Assembly: GCF_019112525.1 (NCBI RefSeq)
Contig: NZ_CP077800.1
Coordinates: 3,596,001 to 3,660,000 of the forward strand
Source of the DNA: Modestobacter sp. L9-4
Lineage (GTDB): Bacteria > Actinomycetota > Actinomycetes > Mycobacteriales > Geodermatophilaceae
Direction of reading: 5' to 3'
DNA: 64,000 bases
Shown here piece after piece: positions 28,001-36,502 of the stretch. The translations under genes were made by a program, and so were the position numbers. Numbering within the stretch: the stretch's first letter is position 1; the number at the start of each line of letters is the position of its first letter. The notes below the pieces were generated by a model. The model saw only the letters and a list, made by a program, of their open reading frames with translations, made no database searches and was not told the origin of the DNA.

Positions 28001-28669
28001 GTCGGACTTCGGCGGGTCGATCGACGCCGACGCGGTCGCCAAGTTCCACCGCGGGCAGGCCGAGGTCACCGGCTTCACCGTCGCCGAGCGGGTGCTGGTG
28101 GGCGACACGGCGGGCTCGGTGGAGATGCTGCGCTGGGCGCTCGACCGCGGGGTGGCGCACGTGCTCATCGCCGACGCGCTGGCCGACGGTGTCCGCACCG
28201 CCGCCCGGGTCGCCTCGCTGAACACGACCAACATCGGCGAGCTGGCCCGCCAGCTCAAGCTCCCGCCGTGGAAGGTGAAGAAGGCCCAGTCGCAGGCCCG
28301 CGGCTGGACGATCGACGCGCTGCAGCAGGCCATCGGGGTCGCCGCGTCGCTCAACGCCGACGTCAAGGGCGCAGCGGCCAGTGCCGACTACGCGCTCGAG
28401 CGGGCGATCCGTCAGCTGGTGGCGATCCGGGCGGCCGGCGCCGGCGAGCGGGCCCGCTCCTTCCGCTGAGCGACCGGCCGGCAGCCCACCGGCCGCTCGG
28501 TCCGCCGACCTCGCGAGGGGTGGACCGGGTGGACGGTCACGCTCGTACCGGCTCCCGGTGTGCGTCGAGACCGATCACGCGGACCTGGCGAGCGGTGGAC
28601 CGGGCGGACGGTCACGCTGGTACTGGCTCCCGGCGTGCGTCGAGAACCGACCAGCCGACTCCGCGGTGA
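25010..28669 (+). CDS. comEC: ComEC/Rec2 DNA uptake channel (open frame runs through holA)
   Basis: A polytopic channel for single-stranded DNA entry. The recognisable protein spans about the first 810 residues: a soluble N-terminal domain, a competence membrane domain with about ten helices, then a metallo-beta-lactamase-like domain (SHLDADHVTGLPG; later VPHHGS). Homology should end near base 27,440, but the frame stays open to the TGA at 28669, so the formal product has 1219 residues and fully contains holA in another frame. The extra 400 residues are Arg/Gly-rich, as expected of an off-frame reading. None of the three plus frames has a stop between 27343 and 27633, so a single indel would not remove the overlap. 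The true C-terminus is unknown. Confidence 0.8.
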   Translation: MPPPRAAVRRGRTQQPWAWLDLRLVPAAGTVWLLTLVAPHAPVRLLLTTAAVGALGGAAVLAGTRRASTVRRAAVASVLLGCLAAVTLTGAAAAVRGHARAVSPLTAAAEQQATVPVVLELDDDPRLLAGAGVPRVLVRAGVSEVGGRPLGGDPVLLFGPAEDWAGLLPGQTVRLRAAVRPAEPGDDVWAVLSARTPPEPVGGPGPVQRAAGALRSGLADSAARTLPARPAGLLPGLVVGDTTAMDPALAAEFRRAGLAHLTAVSGANVAIVVALVLVPLRARGSDRRLQAAVAALAIVGFVVLARPGASVLRAAAMGAVGVLALASGRSRAAVPALAATVLVLLLVRPALATDGGFALSVAATAAIVVLAPGWSRSLRRRGVWRPVADALAVSAAAGLVTAPLVAALSGAVSLVSLPANLLAAPAVAPATVLGLLAAVVSPVLPGAADGLTWLAGWPVRWLVLVAERAADVPDGATGWPAGTRGAVLLALLLAVGAGVLVRWPRLRPLTLAALLGLVLVGWPLRQVTRGWPPPDPAVVACDVGQGDALVLPTAPGEAVLVDAGPDEALVDGCLDRLGVRRLPLVVLSHLDADHVTGLPGALSGREVGEVVTGTLAPTDDRAPAVAAVIAQAGGRQSVLVPGDRRTVGTAELEALAPDPARATPGADPNDLSLVVRVTQRGLRVLFTGDLSAQAEGRVRAGGADLTADVLKVPHHGSADADPAFLAATGAAVALVSVGADNTYGHPADRLMDWLAADGMRTYRTDRDGDVAVVGRAGEWGVAVRGPDTVLRATASAPAPAPGVARTARSGRYRVAAWGRGSSSTPGADVPPARRGRRGGTAPRAGGQRRARRGARGPPRQRGARARRCRSVTRAADRRAGTVAVRRAPARGGHRRARGGRGAGRHPGQLHHRPRPRADAGAGPPRRQAERGPGQGVQVRRRRHRRVPEDQLRGGADRLRAQRGPARRRQDQPGRRHRAAGGGGQRPPRAVGRRQPAGVGLRRVDRRRRGRQVPPRAGRGHRLHRRRAGAGGRHGGLGGDAALGARPRGGARAHRRRAGRRCPHRRPGRLAEHDQHRRAGPPAQAPAVEGEEGPVAGPRLDDRRAAAGHRGRRVAQRRRQGRSGQCRLRARAGDPSAGGDPGGRRRRAGPLLPLSDRPAAHRPLGPPTSRGVDRVDGHARTGSRCASRPITRTWRAVDRADGHAGTGSRRASRTDQPTPR
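27465..28469 (+). CDS. holA: DNA polymerase III delta subunit
   Basis: The clamp-loader subunit that opens the beta clamp. Its 334 residues show the actinobacterial HolA pattern, with an AAA+-like N-terminal part lacking a working Walker A, LVLVHHGGKRNEALVKA near 102-118, and a helical C-terminal collar domain. It starts at a GTG with CAGCAT six bases before it, suggesting leaderless expression. The gene lies wholly inside the open frame that continues from comEC, in a different frame. Confidence 0.92.
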   Translation: MAAAAPPAPTSRLRVVVGEEELLRARAVSAVRVAVREAHPDSEEHELAAAGLSLGQLTDALAPSLFGGHRLVVVTGVHEAAAALADTLVSYTTDPDPELTLVLVHHGGKRNEALVKAFKSAGAAIDECPKISSAGERIAFVRNEVRHAGGRISPDAVTALLEAVGNDLRGLSAAASQLVSDFGGSIDADAVAKFHRGQAEVTGFTVAERVLVGDTAGSVEMLRWALDRGVAHVLIADALADGVRTAARVASLNTTNIGELARQLKLPPWKVKKAQSQARGWTIDALQQAIGVAASLNADVKGAAASADYALERAIRQLVAIRAAGAGERARSFR

Positions 28670-28745
28670 GTGGACGGGCCGGACGGTCACGCTGGTACCG
28701 GCCGCCAAGGTGCGTCGAGGACGGACACCGGGCCCGGAACGGCGA
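28521..28745. repeat. Three 75-bp tandem repeats between holA and rpsT
   Basis: Units begin at 28521, 28596 and 28671, exactly 75 bp apart. The first ~50 bases of each are strongly conserved (TGGACCGGG, GGACGGTCACGCT, GTGCGTCGAG); the remaining ~25 bases vary. A fainter trace may precede the first unit. No gene of normal codon use fits here. Confidence 0.9.
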
Positions 28746-28780
28746 CGAGCCCCTCTCCCGGCGGGGAGAGGGGCTCGTCG
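28743..28780. terminator. Bidirectional terminator between holA and rpsT
   Basis: Perfect 17-bp stem (28743-28759 with 28764-28780) and 4-base loop in the convergent gap. Confidence 0.9.
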
Positions 28781-28816
28781 GCCGAGCGCGACCGGCAGGC
28801 GGTCGCGCTCGGGAGG

Positions 28817-29077
28817 TCAGAGGCTGGCGACCTTCTTGGCCAGCGCCGACTTGCGGTTCGCAGCCTGGTTCTTGTGGATGATGCCCTTGCTGGCGGCCTT
28901 GTCCAGGGCCTTGCTGGCGATCTGGAGCGCGGTGAGGGCCGCGTCCTTGTCGCCGGCGTCGGCGGCGGTGCGGAAACGGCGCACCTGGGTCTTCAGCGAG
29001 GACTTGACCGCGACGTTGCGCTTGCGCGCGATCTCGTTGGTCTTGATCCGCTTGATCTGGGACTTGATGTTCGCCAC
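28817..29077 (-). CDS. rpsT: 30S ribosomal protein bS20
   Basis: An 86-residue basic helical protein that binds 16S rRNA early in 30S assembly. [20 protein letters not shown] and the C-terminal [20 protein letters not shown] are typical. It is convergent with holA, as in mycobacteria. Its promoter about 95 bases upstream leaves an untranslated leader that could serve autoregulation. Confidence 0.97.
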   Translation of the reverse strand: MANIKSQIKRIKTNEIARKRNVAVKSSLKTQVRRFRTAADAGDKDAALTALQIASKALDKAASKGIIHKNQAANRKSALAKKVASL

Positions 29078-29172
29078 GCGTGAGCCTCGAATGTCTGCTG
29101 GGAGTCTGGGTCAGTGCTGGTGCTGAGTCGCGCGTCCACGGCGCAACGAAGCGCACAGCGGACCGGCCTCAC

Positions 29173-29201
29173 AAGATACCAGCACGGCGTCGCGGACCCA
29201 A
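29173..29201 (-). promoter_or_regulatory. Promoter of rpsT
   Basis: On the minus strand, -35 TTGGGT (29196-29201), 17 bp, and -10 TATCTT (29173-29178), with transcription expected to start near 29165. Confidence 0.75.
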
Positions 29202-29211
29202 CAGTCGCAGG

Positions 29212-30195
29212 TCAGGCCAGCCCGGCCGCCGTCCGCTGCACGACCCAGGCCAGCGCCACGTCGTGGAACCGCCGTTGGAAGGCCCGCAGCGTGGGCAGTC
29301 CCGGTGGGGCCGGTCGGCGCATGGTCACCGCCCACATCCCGACGAGCACCAGCAGCAGGTCGGTGACGTCCGCCGGGTCCGCAGCGGTCACCGCCGGCAC
29401 GCCGGCCAGCAGCGCAGCCGGGTCGAGGCCGCCGTGCACGGCCATGTCCAGCGCCAGCAGCACGGGGTCGACCCAGGCCGGGCCGCGGGCCGCCCACGCC
29501 CAGTCCAGCAGCACGACCTCGCCGGCGGGGGTGAGCAGCAGGTTGTCCGCGCGCAGGTCGAGGTGCACCAGGCTGTCGCCGGTCAGGGCGCCGCGGGAGG
29601 CCAGGCGGTCAGGGAGGGTGGCCAGCTCCGCCAGGCGCTCGGTCTCCCACGGGTCGAGGTCGGCCGGGGGTGCTGCGTGCAGCAGCGGCCAGGCGGTGAG
29701 CTCCCGGGTCATCCGGTCGATCAGCGACGGCAGCCCCGGCGCCGGGCAGGGGGTCGCCGCGACGCCGAACGCGGCCACGCCGGCGAGCACCCGGGTCGCC
29801 GTCCCCGCCGTCCAGGGCAGCTCCGGGTTGGCGCCCTCGATGACGTCGAAGAGCAGGGCCACCCACTCGTCGTCCCCGTCGCGGACCTCCAGGTGCGCGC
29901 GCAGCCGCGGCACCGGCAGCCCGGCGGGCAGCGCGGCGGAGATCTGTGCCTCGCTGCGCAGCAGGTCCGGGGTGTCCGGGTTCAGCGGCGTCCCGACGGC
30001 CTTGACGAACGCGCGCGAGCCGTCCGCGCAGGTGACGACCGTGGCCGGGCCGGGGGAGAAGCCACCGGTGCGCGGGGAGACGGCCACCACCGGCGACCCG
30101 AGCGCGGCGTCGACCGCCGTCCGCAGACCGGCCGGGAGCCGGTCGTAGGGGAGGCGGGGACTGCCGGGGAGGACCACCGGGCCACGGTGGGCCAC
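29212..30195 (-). CDS. Aminoglycoside phosphotransferase-like kinase
   Basis: A protein-kinase-like small-molecule kinase of about 327 residues. It shows the catalytic loop [11 protein letters not shown] (Brenner motif HxDxxxxN) and the metal-binding [15 protein letters not shown]. The N-terminal half has a lobe with SRAFVKAVG, in which the lysine likely binds ATP. The substrate is unknown; the family includes antibiotic kinases and many metabolic kinases, and nothing here indicates resistance. I use the GTG with GAGG four bases upstream; a GTG 18 bases further in is equally possible. The gene is divergent from lepA. Confidence 0.8.
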   Translation of the reverse strand: MAHRGPVVLPGSPRLPYDRLPAGLRTAVDAALGSPVVAVSPRTGGFSPGPATVVTCADGSRAFVKAVGTPLNPDTPDLLRSEAQISAALPAGLPVPRLRAHLEVRDGDDEWVALLFDVIEGANPELPWTAGTATRVLAGVAAFGVAATPCPAPGLPSLIDRMTRELTAWPLLHAAPPADLDPWETERLAELATLPDRLASRGALTGDSLVHLDLRADNLLLTPAGEVVLLDWAWAARGPAWVDPVLLALDMAVHGGLDPAALLAGVPAVTAADPADVTDLLLVLVGMWAVTMRRPAPPGLPTLRAFQRRFHDVALAWVVQRTAAGLA

Positions 30196-30253
30196 GGCGC
30201 CTCGGTGGGCAATCGCTTTACCGGGTGCGAGTCCGTGGGACGATGGGCGCACT

Positions 30254-32083
30254 GTGACGACTCCTGCCAGCACCGATCCCGCCCGGATCCGGAACTTCTG
30301 CATCATCGCCCACATCGACCACGGCAAGTCGACGCTGGCCGACCGGATGCTCGAGGTGACCGGCATCGTCGAGGGGCGCCAGATGCGCGCCCAGTACCTC
30401 GACCGGATGGACATCGAACGCGAGCGCGGCATCACCATCAAGTCGCAGAACGTGCGGCTGCCCTGGAGCGTCGGCGGCGAGGAGTTCGTCCTCGACATGA
30501 TCGACACCCCCGGGCACGTCGACTTCACCTACGAGGTGTCCCGCTCGCTGGCCGCCTGCGAGGGCGCCGTGCTGCTGGTCGACGCCGCGCAGGGCATCGA
30601 GGCCCAGACGCTGGCGAACCTGTACCTGGCGCTCGAGAACAACCTGACGATCATCCCGGTGCTCAACAAGATCGACCTGCCGGCCGCACAGCCGGAGAAG
30701 TTCGCCGCGGAGATCGCCAACATCATCGGCTGCGAGCCCGGCGACGTCCTGCGGGTCAGCGGCAAGACCGGCGTCGGCGTCCCGGAGCTGCTGGACCAGA
30801 TCGTGGCCAAGATCCCGGCCCCGGTGGGCGACGCCGACGGCCCGGCGCGGGCGATGATCTTCGACTCGGTCTACGACATCTACCGCGGCGTCATCACTTA
30901 CGTCCGGGTCATGGACGGCCGGATCAGCGGCCGCGACCGGATCAAGATGATGTCCACCGGCGCGAACCACGAGCTGCTGGAGATCGGCGTCATCTCCCCG
31001 GAGCCCAAGCCGGTCGAGGGGCTCGGGGTCGGCGAGGTCGGCTACTTCATCACCGGCGTGAAGGACGTCCGCCAGTCCCGCGTCGGTGACACCGTGACGC
31101 TGCAGCACAAGCCGGCCACCGAGCCGATCGGCGGCTACAGCGACCCCAAGCCGATGGTCTACTCCGGCCTCTACCCGATCGACGGCAGCGAGTACCAGCT
31201 GCTGCGCGAGGCGCTGGACAAGCTGCTGCTCAACGACGCCGCGCTGGTCTACGAGCCGGAGACCTCCGCCGCCCTGGGCTTCGGCTTCCGCGTGGGCTTC
31301 CTGGGCCTGCTGCACCTGGAGATCGTCCGGGAGCGGCTGGAGCGCGAGGCCGGGCTGAGCCTGATCTCCACCGCGCCCAACGTCGTCTACCGGGTGGTGA
31401 TGGAGGACAAGAGCGAGGTCGTCGTCACCAACCCCAGCGACTGGCCGCACGGCAAGATGGAGGCCGTCTACGAGCCGGTCGTGAACGCCACGATCATCGC
31501 CCCCAGCGACTACACCGGCGCGATCATGGAGCTCTGCCAGGGCCGCCGCGGCGCGCTGACCGGGATGGACTACCTGTCCGAGACCCGGGTCGAGCTGCGC
31601 TACACGCTGCCCCTGGGCGAGATCATCTTCGACTTCTTCGACGCACTGAAGTCCCGCACCCGCGGCTACGCGAGCCTGGACTACCAGGAGGCTGGCGAGC
31701 AGGTGTCCGACCTGGTGAAGGTGGACATCCTGCTGCAGGGCGAGGCCGTCGACGCGTTCTCCGCGATCGTGCACAAGGACAAGGCCTACAGCTACGGCGT
31801 GCTGATGGCCGGCAAGCTCCGCGAGCTCATCCCGCGCCAGCAGTTCGAGGTGCCGATCCAGGCCGCCGTCGGCGCCCGGGTGATCGCCCGCGAGACCGTC
31901 CGCGCGATCCGCAAGGACGTGCTGGCCAAGTGCTACGGCGGTGACATCACCCGCAAGCGCAAGCTGCTGGAGAAGCAGAAGGAGGGCAAGAAGCGGATGA
32001 AGATGGTCGGCCGCGTCGAGGTCCCCCAGGAGGCCTTCGTGGCCGCGCTCTCCACCAACGAGTCGACGGCGTCCAAGAAGTGA
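30254..32083 (+). CDS. lepA: Elongation factor 4 (back-translocase LepA)
   Basis: A translational GTPase acting on stalled or mis-translocated ribosomes. The 609 residues hold [12 protein letters not shown] (G1), DTPGHVDF (G3), NKID (G4), EF-G-like domains, and the LepA-specific C-terminal domain ending [17 protein letters not shown]. It is in the conserved holA-rpsT-lepA order. The GTG start lacks a clear ribosome binding site. The stop overlaps the next GTG as GTGA. Confidence 0.97.
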   Translation: MTTPASTDPARIRNFCIIAHIDHGKSTLADRMLEVTGIVEGRQMRAQYLDRMDIERERGITIKSQNVRLPWSVGGEEFVLDMIDTPGHVDFTYEVSRSLAACEGAVLLVDAAQGIEAQTLANLYLALENNLTIIPVLNKIDLPAAQPEKFAAEIANIIGCEPGDVLRVSGKTGVGVPELLDQIVAKIPAPVGDADGPARAMIFDSVYDIYRGVITYVRVMDGRISGRDRIKMMSTGANHELLEIGVISPEPKPVEGLGVGEVGYFITGVKDVRQSRVGDTVTLQHKPATEPIGGYSDPKPMVYSGLYPIDGSEYQLLREALDKLLLNDAALVYEPETSAALGFGFRVGFLGLLHLEIVRERLEREAGLSLISTAPNVVYRVVMEDKSEVVVTNPSDWPHGKMEAVYEPVVNATIIAPSDYTGAIMELCQGRRGALTGMDYLSETRVELRYTLPLGEIIFDFFDALKSRTRGYASLDYQEAGEQVSDLVKVDILLQGEAVDAFSAIVHKDKAYSYGVLMAGKLRELIPRQQFEVPIQAAVGARVIARETVRAIRKDVLAKCYGGDITRKRKLLEKQKEGKKRMKMVGRVEVPQEAFVAALSTNESTASKK

Positions 32084-32733
32084 CCGGGCGGCTGGAGGCG
32101 GTCTGCGTCTCGGGGAGCGACCTCCTGCCGCTGCCGGACAAGCGCCCGAACCGCTCCGGCATCGACAAGCACCCGGTCACCGGACGGGTCGCCGTCCACC
32201 CGCTGGGCCTGGACGGCGACGTGCAGGTCAACAAGAAGCACCACGGCGGCGAGGGCCAGGCGGTCTACGCCTACGCCCAGGCCGACGCCGACTTCTGGGC
32301 GGGCGAGCTCGGCCGCGAGCTGCCGCCCGGCCGCTTCGGGGAGAACCTGCGCACGTCCGGGATCGACCTGAACGCCGCCGTCTTCGGCGAGCGCTGGCAG
32401 GTCGGGACCGCGCTGCTCGAGGTCACCGCCTGGCGTACCCCCTGCGCCAACTTCGCCCGCTTCTGGGACGTGCCGGACCTGGTCAAGCGCTTCGCCGCGC
32501 ACGGGGCGACCGGCGTGTACCTGCGGGTGCTGGAGACCGGCGAGCTCGGTGCCGGGGACGCCGTCGAGGTCGTCTCCCGACCCGACCACGGGATCACCGT
32601 GGCCACCGGCTTCCGGATCGTGATGACCCAGCGCGCGCGGCTGCCCGAGCTGGAGCCGGCGCTGCCGTTCATGCCGCTCAAGGACCAGCCGGTGCTCGCC
32701 GCCAAGATCGAGCGGCAGCGCGCCCGGGCGTAG
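32080..32733 (+). CDS. MOSC domain protein (YiiM-like)
   Basis: A 217-residue MOSC-fold protein that resembles the YiiM group, which handles molybdenum-cofactor-dependent reduction of N-hydroxylated compounds. The conserved cysteine is in [19 protein letters not shown], and [19 protein letters not shown] is the other hallmark. The start overlaps the lepA stop by four bases. It is one of the three genes here that end in TAG; no SECIS-like hairpin follows, so I read that TAG as a normal stop. It is convergent with the next gene across a one-base gap. Confidence 0.85.
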   Translation: MTGRLEAVCVSGSDLLPLPDKRPNRSGIDKHPVTGRVAVHPLGLDGDVQVNKKHHGGEGQAVYAYAQADADFWAGELGRELPPGRFGENLRTSGIDLNAAVFGERWQVGTALLEVTAWRTPCANFARFWDVPDLVKRFAAHGATGVYLRVLETGELGAGDAVEVVSRPDHGITVATGFRIVMTQRARLPELEPALPFMPLKDQPVLAAKIERQRARA

Positions 32734-32734
32734 C

Positions 32735-33700
32735 TCAGACCGAGAAGACGATCTTCCCGGCGGTCCGCCCCTCCAGCATGTGCGCGAACCCCTCGCGCGC
32801 CTCGGTGAGCGCCAGCTCGACGCCGATCTCCGGCCGCACGCCGGTGACCTCGAGCATCCGCATCAGCTGCGCCAGCTCCTCGCGGGTGCCCATCGTCGAG
32901 CCGACCACCGACAGCTGGGTGAAGAAGACCCGGTTGAGCTCCGCGCTCGGGTCGAAGCCGGTGGTGGCCCCGCACGTGACGACGACGCCGCCCGGCTTCA
33001 GCGACCGGATGCTGTGCGCCCAGGTGGCCTTCCCGACGCTCTCCATCACGCCGTCCACCCGCTCGGGCAGCCGGGCGCCGGGCTCGAAGGCCTGTTCCGC
33101 ACCCAGCGCGAGTGCCGCCGCCCGCTTCTCCTCGGTGCGTCCGGTCACCCACATCCGGTAGCCGGCGGCCGTCCCCAGCTGCACGAGCGCGGTGGCCACC
33201 CCGCCGCTGGCGCCCTGCACCAGCACGGTCTGCCCCGGCCGCAGCCCGGACCGGACGAAGAGCATCCGGTAGGCCGTCAGCCACGCCGTCGGCAGGCAGG
33301 CGGCCTCGGCGAACGACAGCGCCGCCGGCTTGGGGACGACGTTGCGCGCCGGGACGACGACCTGCTCGGCCAGCGTCCCCTGGTACCGCTCGGACAGCAG
33401 CGAGCGCTTCGGGTCCAGCGTCTCGTCACCGGTCCACCCCGGGCTGCTGATCACCGCGTGGACGACGACCTCGTTGCCGTCGGCGTCGGTGCCCGCGGCG
33501 TCGCAGCCCAGGGTCATCGGCATCCGCTCGGCCGGCAGCCCGACCCCGCGCAGGCTGAACAGGTCGTGGTGGTTCAGCGCTGCGGCCCGCACCGTGACCG
33601 TCGTCCAGCCCTCGGGCGCCTCCGGCTCGGGGCGCTCACCGACCTCCAGCACCGAGAGCGGGTCGTCCGGGGACGGGGTGGAGACGAAGGCAGCGAGCAC
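32735..33700 (-). CDS. Medium-chain (zinc-type) quinone/alcohol oxidoreductase
   Basis: A 321-residue member of the medium-chain dehydrogenase superfamily. GroES-like N-domain with ALNHHDLFSLRG, then a Rossmann domain with VLVQGASGGVATALVQL. The structural-zinc cysteine cluster of classical alcohol dehydrogenases is absent, and the pattern is closer to quinone oxidoreductases and related NADPH enzymes. The substrate cannot be read from the sequence. The start is a GTG. Its 5' neighbour is a secreted protein gene on the same strand. Confidence 0.85.
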   Translation of the reverse strand: MLAAFVSTPSPDDPLSVLEVGERPEPEAPEGWTTVTVRAAALNHHDLFSLRGVGLPAERMPMTLGCDAAGTDADGNEVVVHAVISSPGWTGDETLDPKRSLLSERYQGTLAEQVVVPARNVVPKPAALSFAEAACLPTAWLTAYRMLFVRSGLRPGQTVLVQGASGGVATALVQLGTAAGYRMWVTGRTEEKRAAALALGAEQAFEPGARLPERVDGVMESVGKATWAHSIRSLKPGGVVVTCGATTGFDPSAELNRVFFTQLSVVGSTMGTREELAQLMRMLEVTGVRPEIGVELALTEAREGFAHMLEGRTAGKIVFSV

Positions 33701-33768
33701 GAGCGGACGTTAGTCGAGCGCCGTCGCCGTTGCGACCCAGGTCACCCTCGTCCTTTCGCGGGGTCGGC

Positions 33769-34347
33769 TCAACAGGTCCGCCGCTCCTGGCGGATGTCGG
33801 CGTCGTCCGCTGCGTTCAGGGTCAGCGTCGCCGACCCGACGCCCGGGACGACGGCGAGCATGCCGCCGGTCACCCGGGCCGGGCGGACCTGGAGGGTGAT
33901 GGTGCACCCCTCCTCGTCCGCCCAGGAGTGCTCGACGACCTCGCCCTGCCCGGTCCACCGCAGGTGCACGGCGGCGTACCCGCGGACCGTGCCCTCCGGC
34001 GAGCCGCACTCGTAGCGCAGCCGGCCGGTGGCCCGTGCGGACTCCAGGCCGTCCACCCGGGCCGGGACGGAGTCCTCGGTGAGGCACTCGTAGCCGCCGA
34101 TGAACACCTCGCCGCGGGCGAACGCCGGCACACCGGCCGGGGCGTAGGCCGAGAACATGCTCTCCACGCCGCCTCCGCCGGTCCTGTTCTCCCCGTACAG
34201 CAGGGCGTTGGCGTAGCCGATCGTGCCCTCGGTCGTCCCGGTCCCGGGGGCCGTGCCGGCGGGCGACGCCGCCGCCGTCCCCGTCCCGACCAGGAGCAGC
34301 GCGGCTGTGGAGCTGCCGCAGAGCCAGGTTCGTGTCCTCGTCCGCAT
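33769..34347 (-). CDS. Secreted protein of unknown function
   Basis: A 192-residue protein with a clear signal peptide: basic MRTRTRTW, a hydrophobic core to about residue 20, and a likely cut after TAAA near residue 27. The mature part has several cysteines (ECLTED, YECGSPEG, EEGCTITL, and a C-terminal Cys) that could form disulfides outside the cell, and a beta-rich pattern. I do not recognise a family. It lies between the oxidoreductase and selD with no sign of an operon. Confidence 0.65.
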   Translation of the reverse strand: MRTRTRTWLCGSSTAALLLVGTGTAAASPAGTAPGTGTTEGTIGYANALLYGENRTGGGGVESMFSAYAPAGVPAFARGEVFIGGYECLTEDSVPARVDGLESARATGRLRYECGSPEGTVRGYAAVHLRWTGQGEVVEHSWADEEGCTITLQVRPARVTGGMLAVVPGVGSATLTLNAADDADIRQERRTC

Positions 34348-34514
34348 GACCTGTCCTCCCGACGGGCCGGTCGATCAGCCGGTCGCCTCGTGCGGCCGCG
34401 GGCCCACGGGGAGGATGGCAGCGCAGGAGCTCTGCGCGCAGCGTCGTCCGACGTGCCAGGGAGCGGCACCCCGGCGCGTCGCCGCCGACATGCCGACCGG
34501 CGGACGCCGGGCCG

Positions 34515-35516
<1,002 letters not shown>

Positions 35517-35522
35517 GACCCG

Positions 35523-35528
35523 AATCTA
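35523..35528 (-). promoter_or_regulatory. -10 box of selD (leaderless)
   Basis: TAGATT on the minus strand, six bases before the ATG. Confidence 0.65.
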
Positions 35529-35685
35529 GGCCGCCTCCGCGCGCCCCGGCACGCGGGCGGGCGACCTCACCGCAGCGGCGGGACGGCGGTGCGCAGAACG
35601 GAACGCGAAGTCCACGGGAGGAGCGAACAGCGGTGACGGGAGGCGCGGAACGTCCGGGTCCCACCCACCTCCCGAGAGGACGGCC

Positions 35686-36291
35686 ATGGCCCGCGTCCCG
35701 CTCATCAACGCCACCGATCCCGGTGTCGACCCGACCGCGGCGGCGATCCTGACCGCCGCCGCCGAGCAGCCCAGCGGTGTGCTCAACGTGCACCGCGCAC
35801 TGGCGAACCACCCGCAGATCATGGAGCGCTTCTTCGGCCTGGCCGAGGTCGCCTACTTCGACAACTCGATCGGCCCGGCCCGCAGCGAGCTCGCCTACCT
35901 CACGGCGGCGATGCAGAACGACTGCCACTACTAGACCCCCACTCACGTGGTGCTCGGTCGGAGCGCCGGATTGAGTGACGAGCAGATGGCCCACCTCCTC
36001 GACGACCCCCTCCCGGAGGGCCTGTACGCCCCGGACGAGGCCGCGATCATCCGGTTCAGTCGCCTGTCGACGAAGATGGAGCCGATCGACAACCGGACCT
36101 GGGCCGACCTGACGGCCCACTTCGACACCCGGGCGATCATGGAGATCGTCTTCATCGTCGGGATGGACCAGGTCATCAGCCGGATGCACGCCGCGCTGCG
36201 CACGGACCTGGACGGGGTGACCAGCGACGAGATCGGCGACACCTGCGCCGTGCCGATGCCGCAGCTGGCGCCGGAGGGGTCGATGAGCTGA
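35686..36291 (+). CDS. AhpD/CMD-like selenoprotein, Sec encoded by in-frame UAG
   Basis: A carboxymuconolactone-decarboxylase-fold protein (AhpD-like thiol peroxidase family). Conventional reading gives an 82-residue fragment stopped by TAG at 35932-35934 and a second open piece in the same frame, to a TGA at 36289. Read through, the 201-residue product has NDC80-HY-X83-TPT-H87, where X is the TAG: this is the CxxC-xxx-H site of AhpD, with the TAG at the second, reactive cysteine. A SECIS-like hairpin follows, and a tRNA-Sec with anticodon CUA lies 55 bases downstream. I conclude that residue 83 is selenocysteine. AGAGGA before the ATG is the ribosome binding site. The electron donor and substrate are unknown. 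Confidence 0.93.
35932..35934 (+). other. In-frame UAG read as selenocysteine
   Basis: Codon 83 of the AhpD-like gene, at the fourth position of CxxC. It is matched by the CUA anticodon at 36382-36384. Confidence 0.92.
35940..35977 (+). promoter_or_regulatory. Bacterial-type SECIS element
   Basis: The lower stem pairs CACTCA (35940-35945) with TGAGTG (35972-35977). The upper 7-bp stem pairs 35949-35955 with 35961-35967 (one G-T), with apical loop GGTCG. The upper stem begins 14 bases after the UAG. The loop resembles the GGUC loop of the E. coli fdhF SECIS, where the G and U contact SelB. The same bases encode the conserved family segment LGRSAG. Confidence 0.85.
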
Positions 36292-36298
36292 GCCCGCG

Positions 36299-36330
36299 CC
36301 GGTCCCGGCCGGGCAGCCGGCCGGGACCGG
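36299..36330 (+). terminator. Terminator between selenoprotein gene and tRNA-Sec
   Basis: Perfect 14-bp stem (36299-36312 with 36317-36330) and 4-base loop. Confidence 0.85.
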
Positions 36331-36333
36331 CCC

Positions 36334-36339
36334 TAGGCT
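36334..36339 (+). promoter_or_regulatory. -10 box of tRNA-Sec
   Basis: TAGGCT ends seven bases before the first tRNA base, so transcription may start at or near the mature 5' end. The same hexamer precedes selA. Confidence 0.6.
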
Positions 36340-36346
36340 CACCGAT

Positions 36347-36442
36347 GGAGGCGTCAGGGTGTCTGGTGGCCCCCGCGGCCTCTAAAGCCGACGTGATCGA
36401 GCATCTCGGTCAGGCGGGTTCGATTCCCGTCCGCCTCCGCCA
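36347..36442 (+). tRNA. selC: tRNA-Sec with anticodon CUA (decodes UAG)
   Basis: A 96-base tRNA with encoded CCA and discriminator G. The acceptor GGAGGCG pairs with CGCCTCC, and the T arm has loop TTCGATT. The long variable arm has about 8 bp (TGATCGAG with CTCGGTCA around CAT), as expected of tRNA-Sec. The anticodon stem CGGC/GCCG closes the 7-base loop CTCTAAA at 36380-36386, so the anticodon is CTA at 36382-36384. The usual tRNA-Sec loop is CTTCAAA with anticodon TCA. It lies between the UAG-containing gene and selA-selB. Confidence 0.96.
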
Positions 36443-36487
36443 GCCTGCTGCGGAGCCGGCCCCGCGGCCGGCTCCGCGCCGGCGACC

Positions 36488-36493
36488 TAGGCT
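36488..36493 (+). promoter_or_regulatory. -10 box of selA-selB
   Basis: TAGGCT nine bases before the selA ATG. Confidence 0.55.
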
Positions 36494-36502
36494 GGTCCGG
36501 AC

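Noticed and set aside
28521..28745. 75-bp repeats as a CRISPR array
   Set aside because: The conserved part is longer than the variable part, only three units exist, there is no leader and no cas gene.
29212..30195. Antibiotic-resistance aminoglycoside kinase
   Set aside because: Only the general kinase motifs are present; the family is mostly of unknown substrate and the context is housekeeping.
32731..32733. TAG at the end of the MOSC gene as another Sec codon
   Set aside because: The hairpin after it has no GGU loop, the downstream frame runs into the antisense of the next gene, and the protein already has full length.
35932..35934. The TAG as a sequencing error or pseudogene mutation in the AhpD-like gene
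   Set aside because: It falls precisely on the reactive cysteine, is followed by a SECIS-like hairpin, keeps the frame, and a tRNA-Sec with matching CUA anticodon lies next to it. A random error would not produce this agreement.
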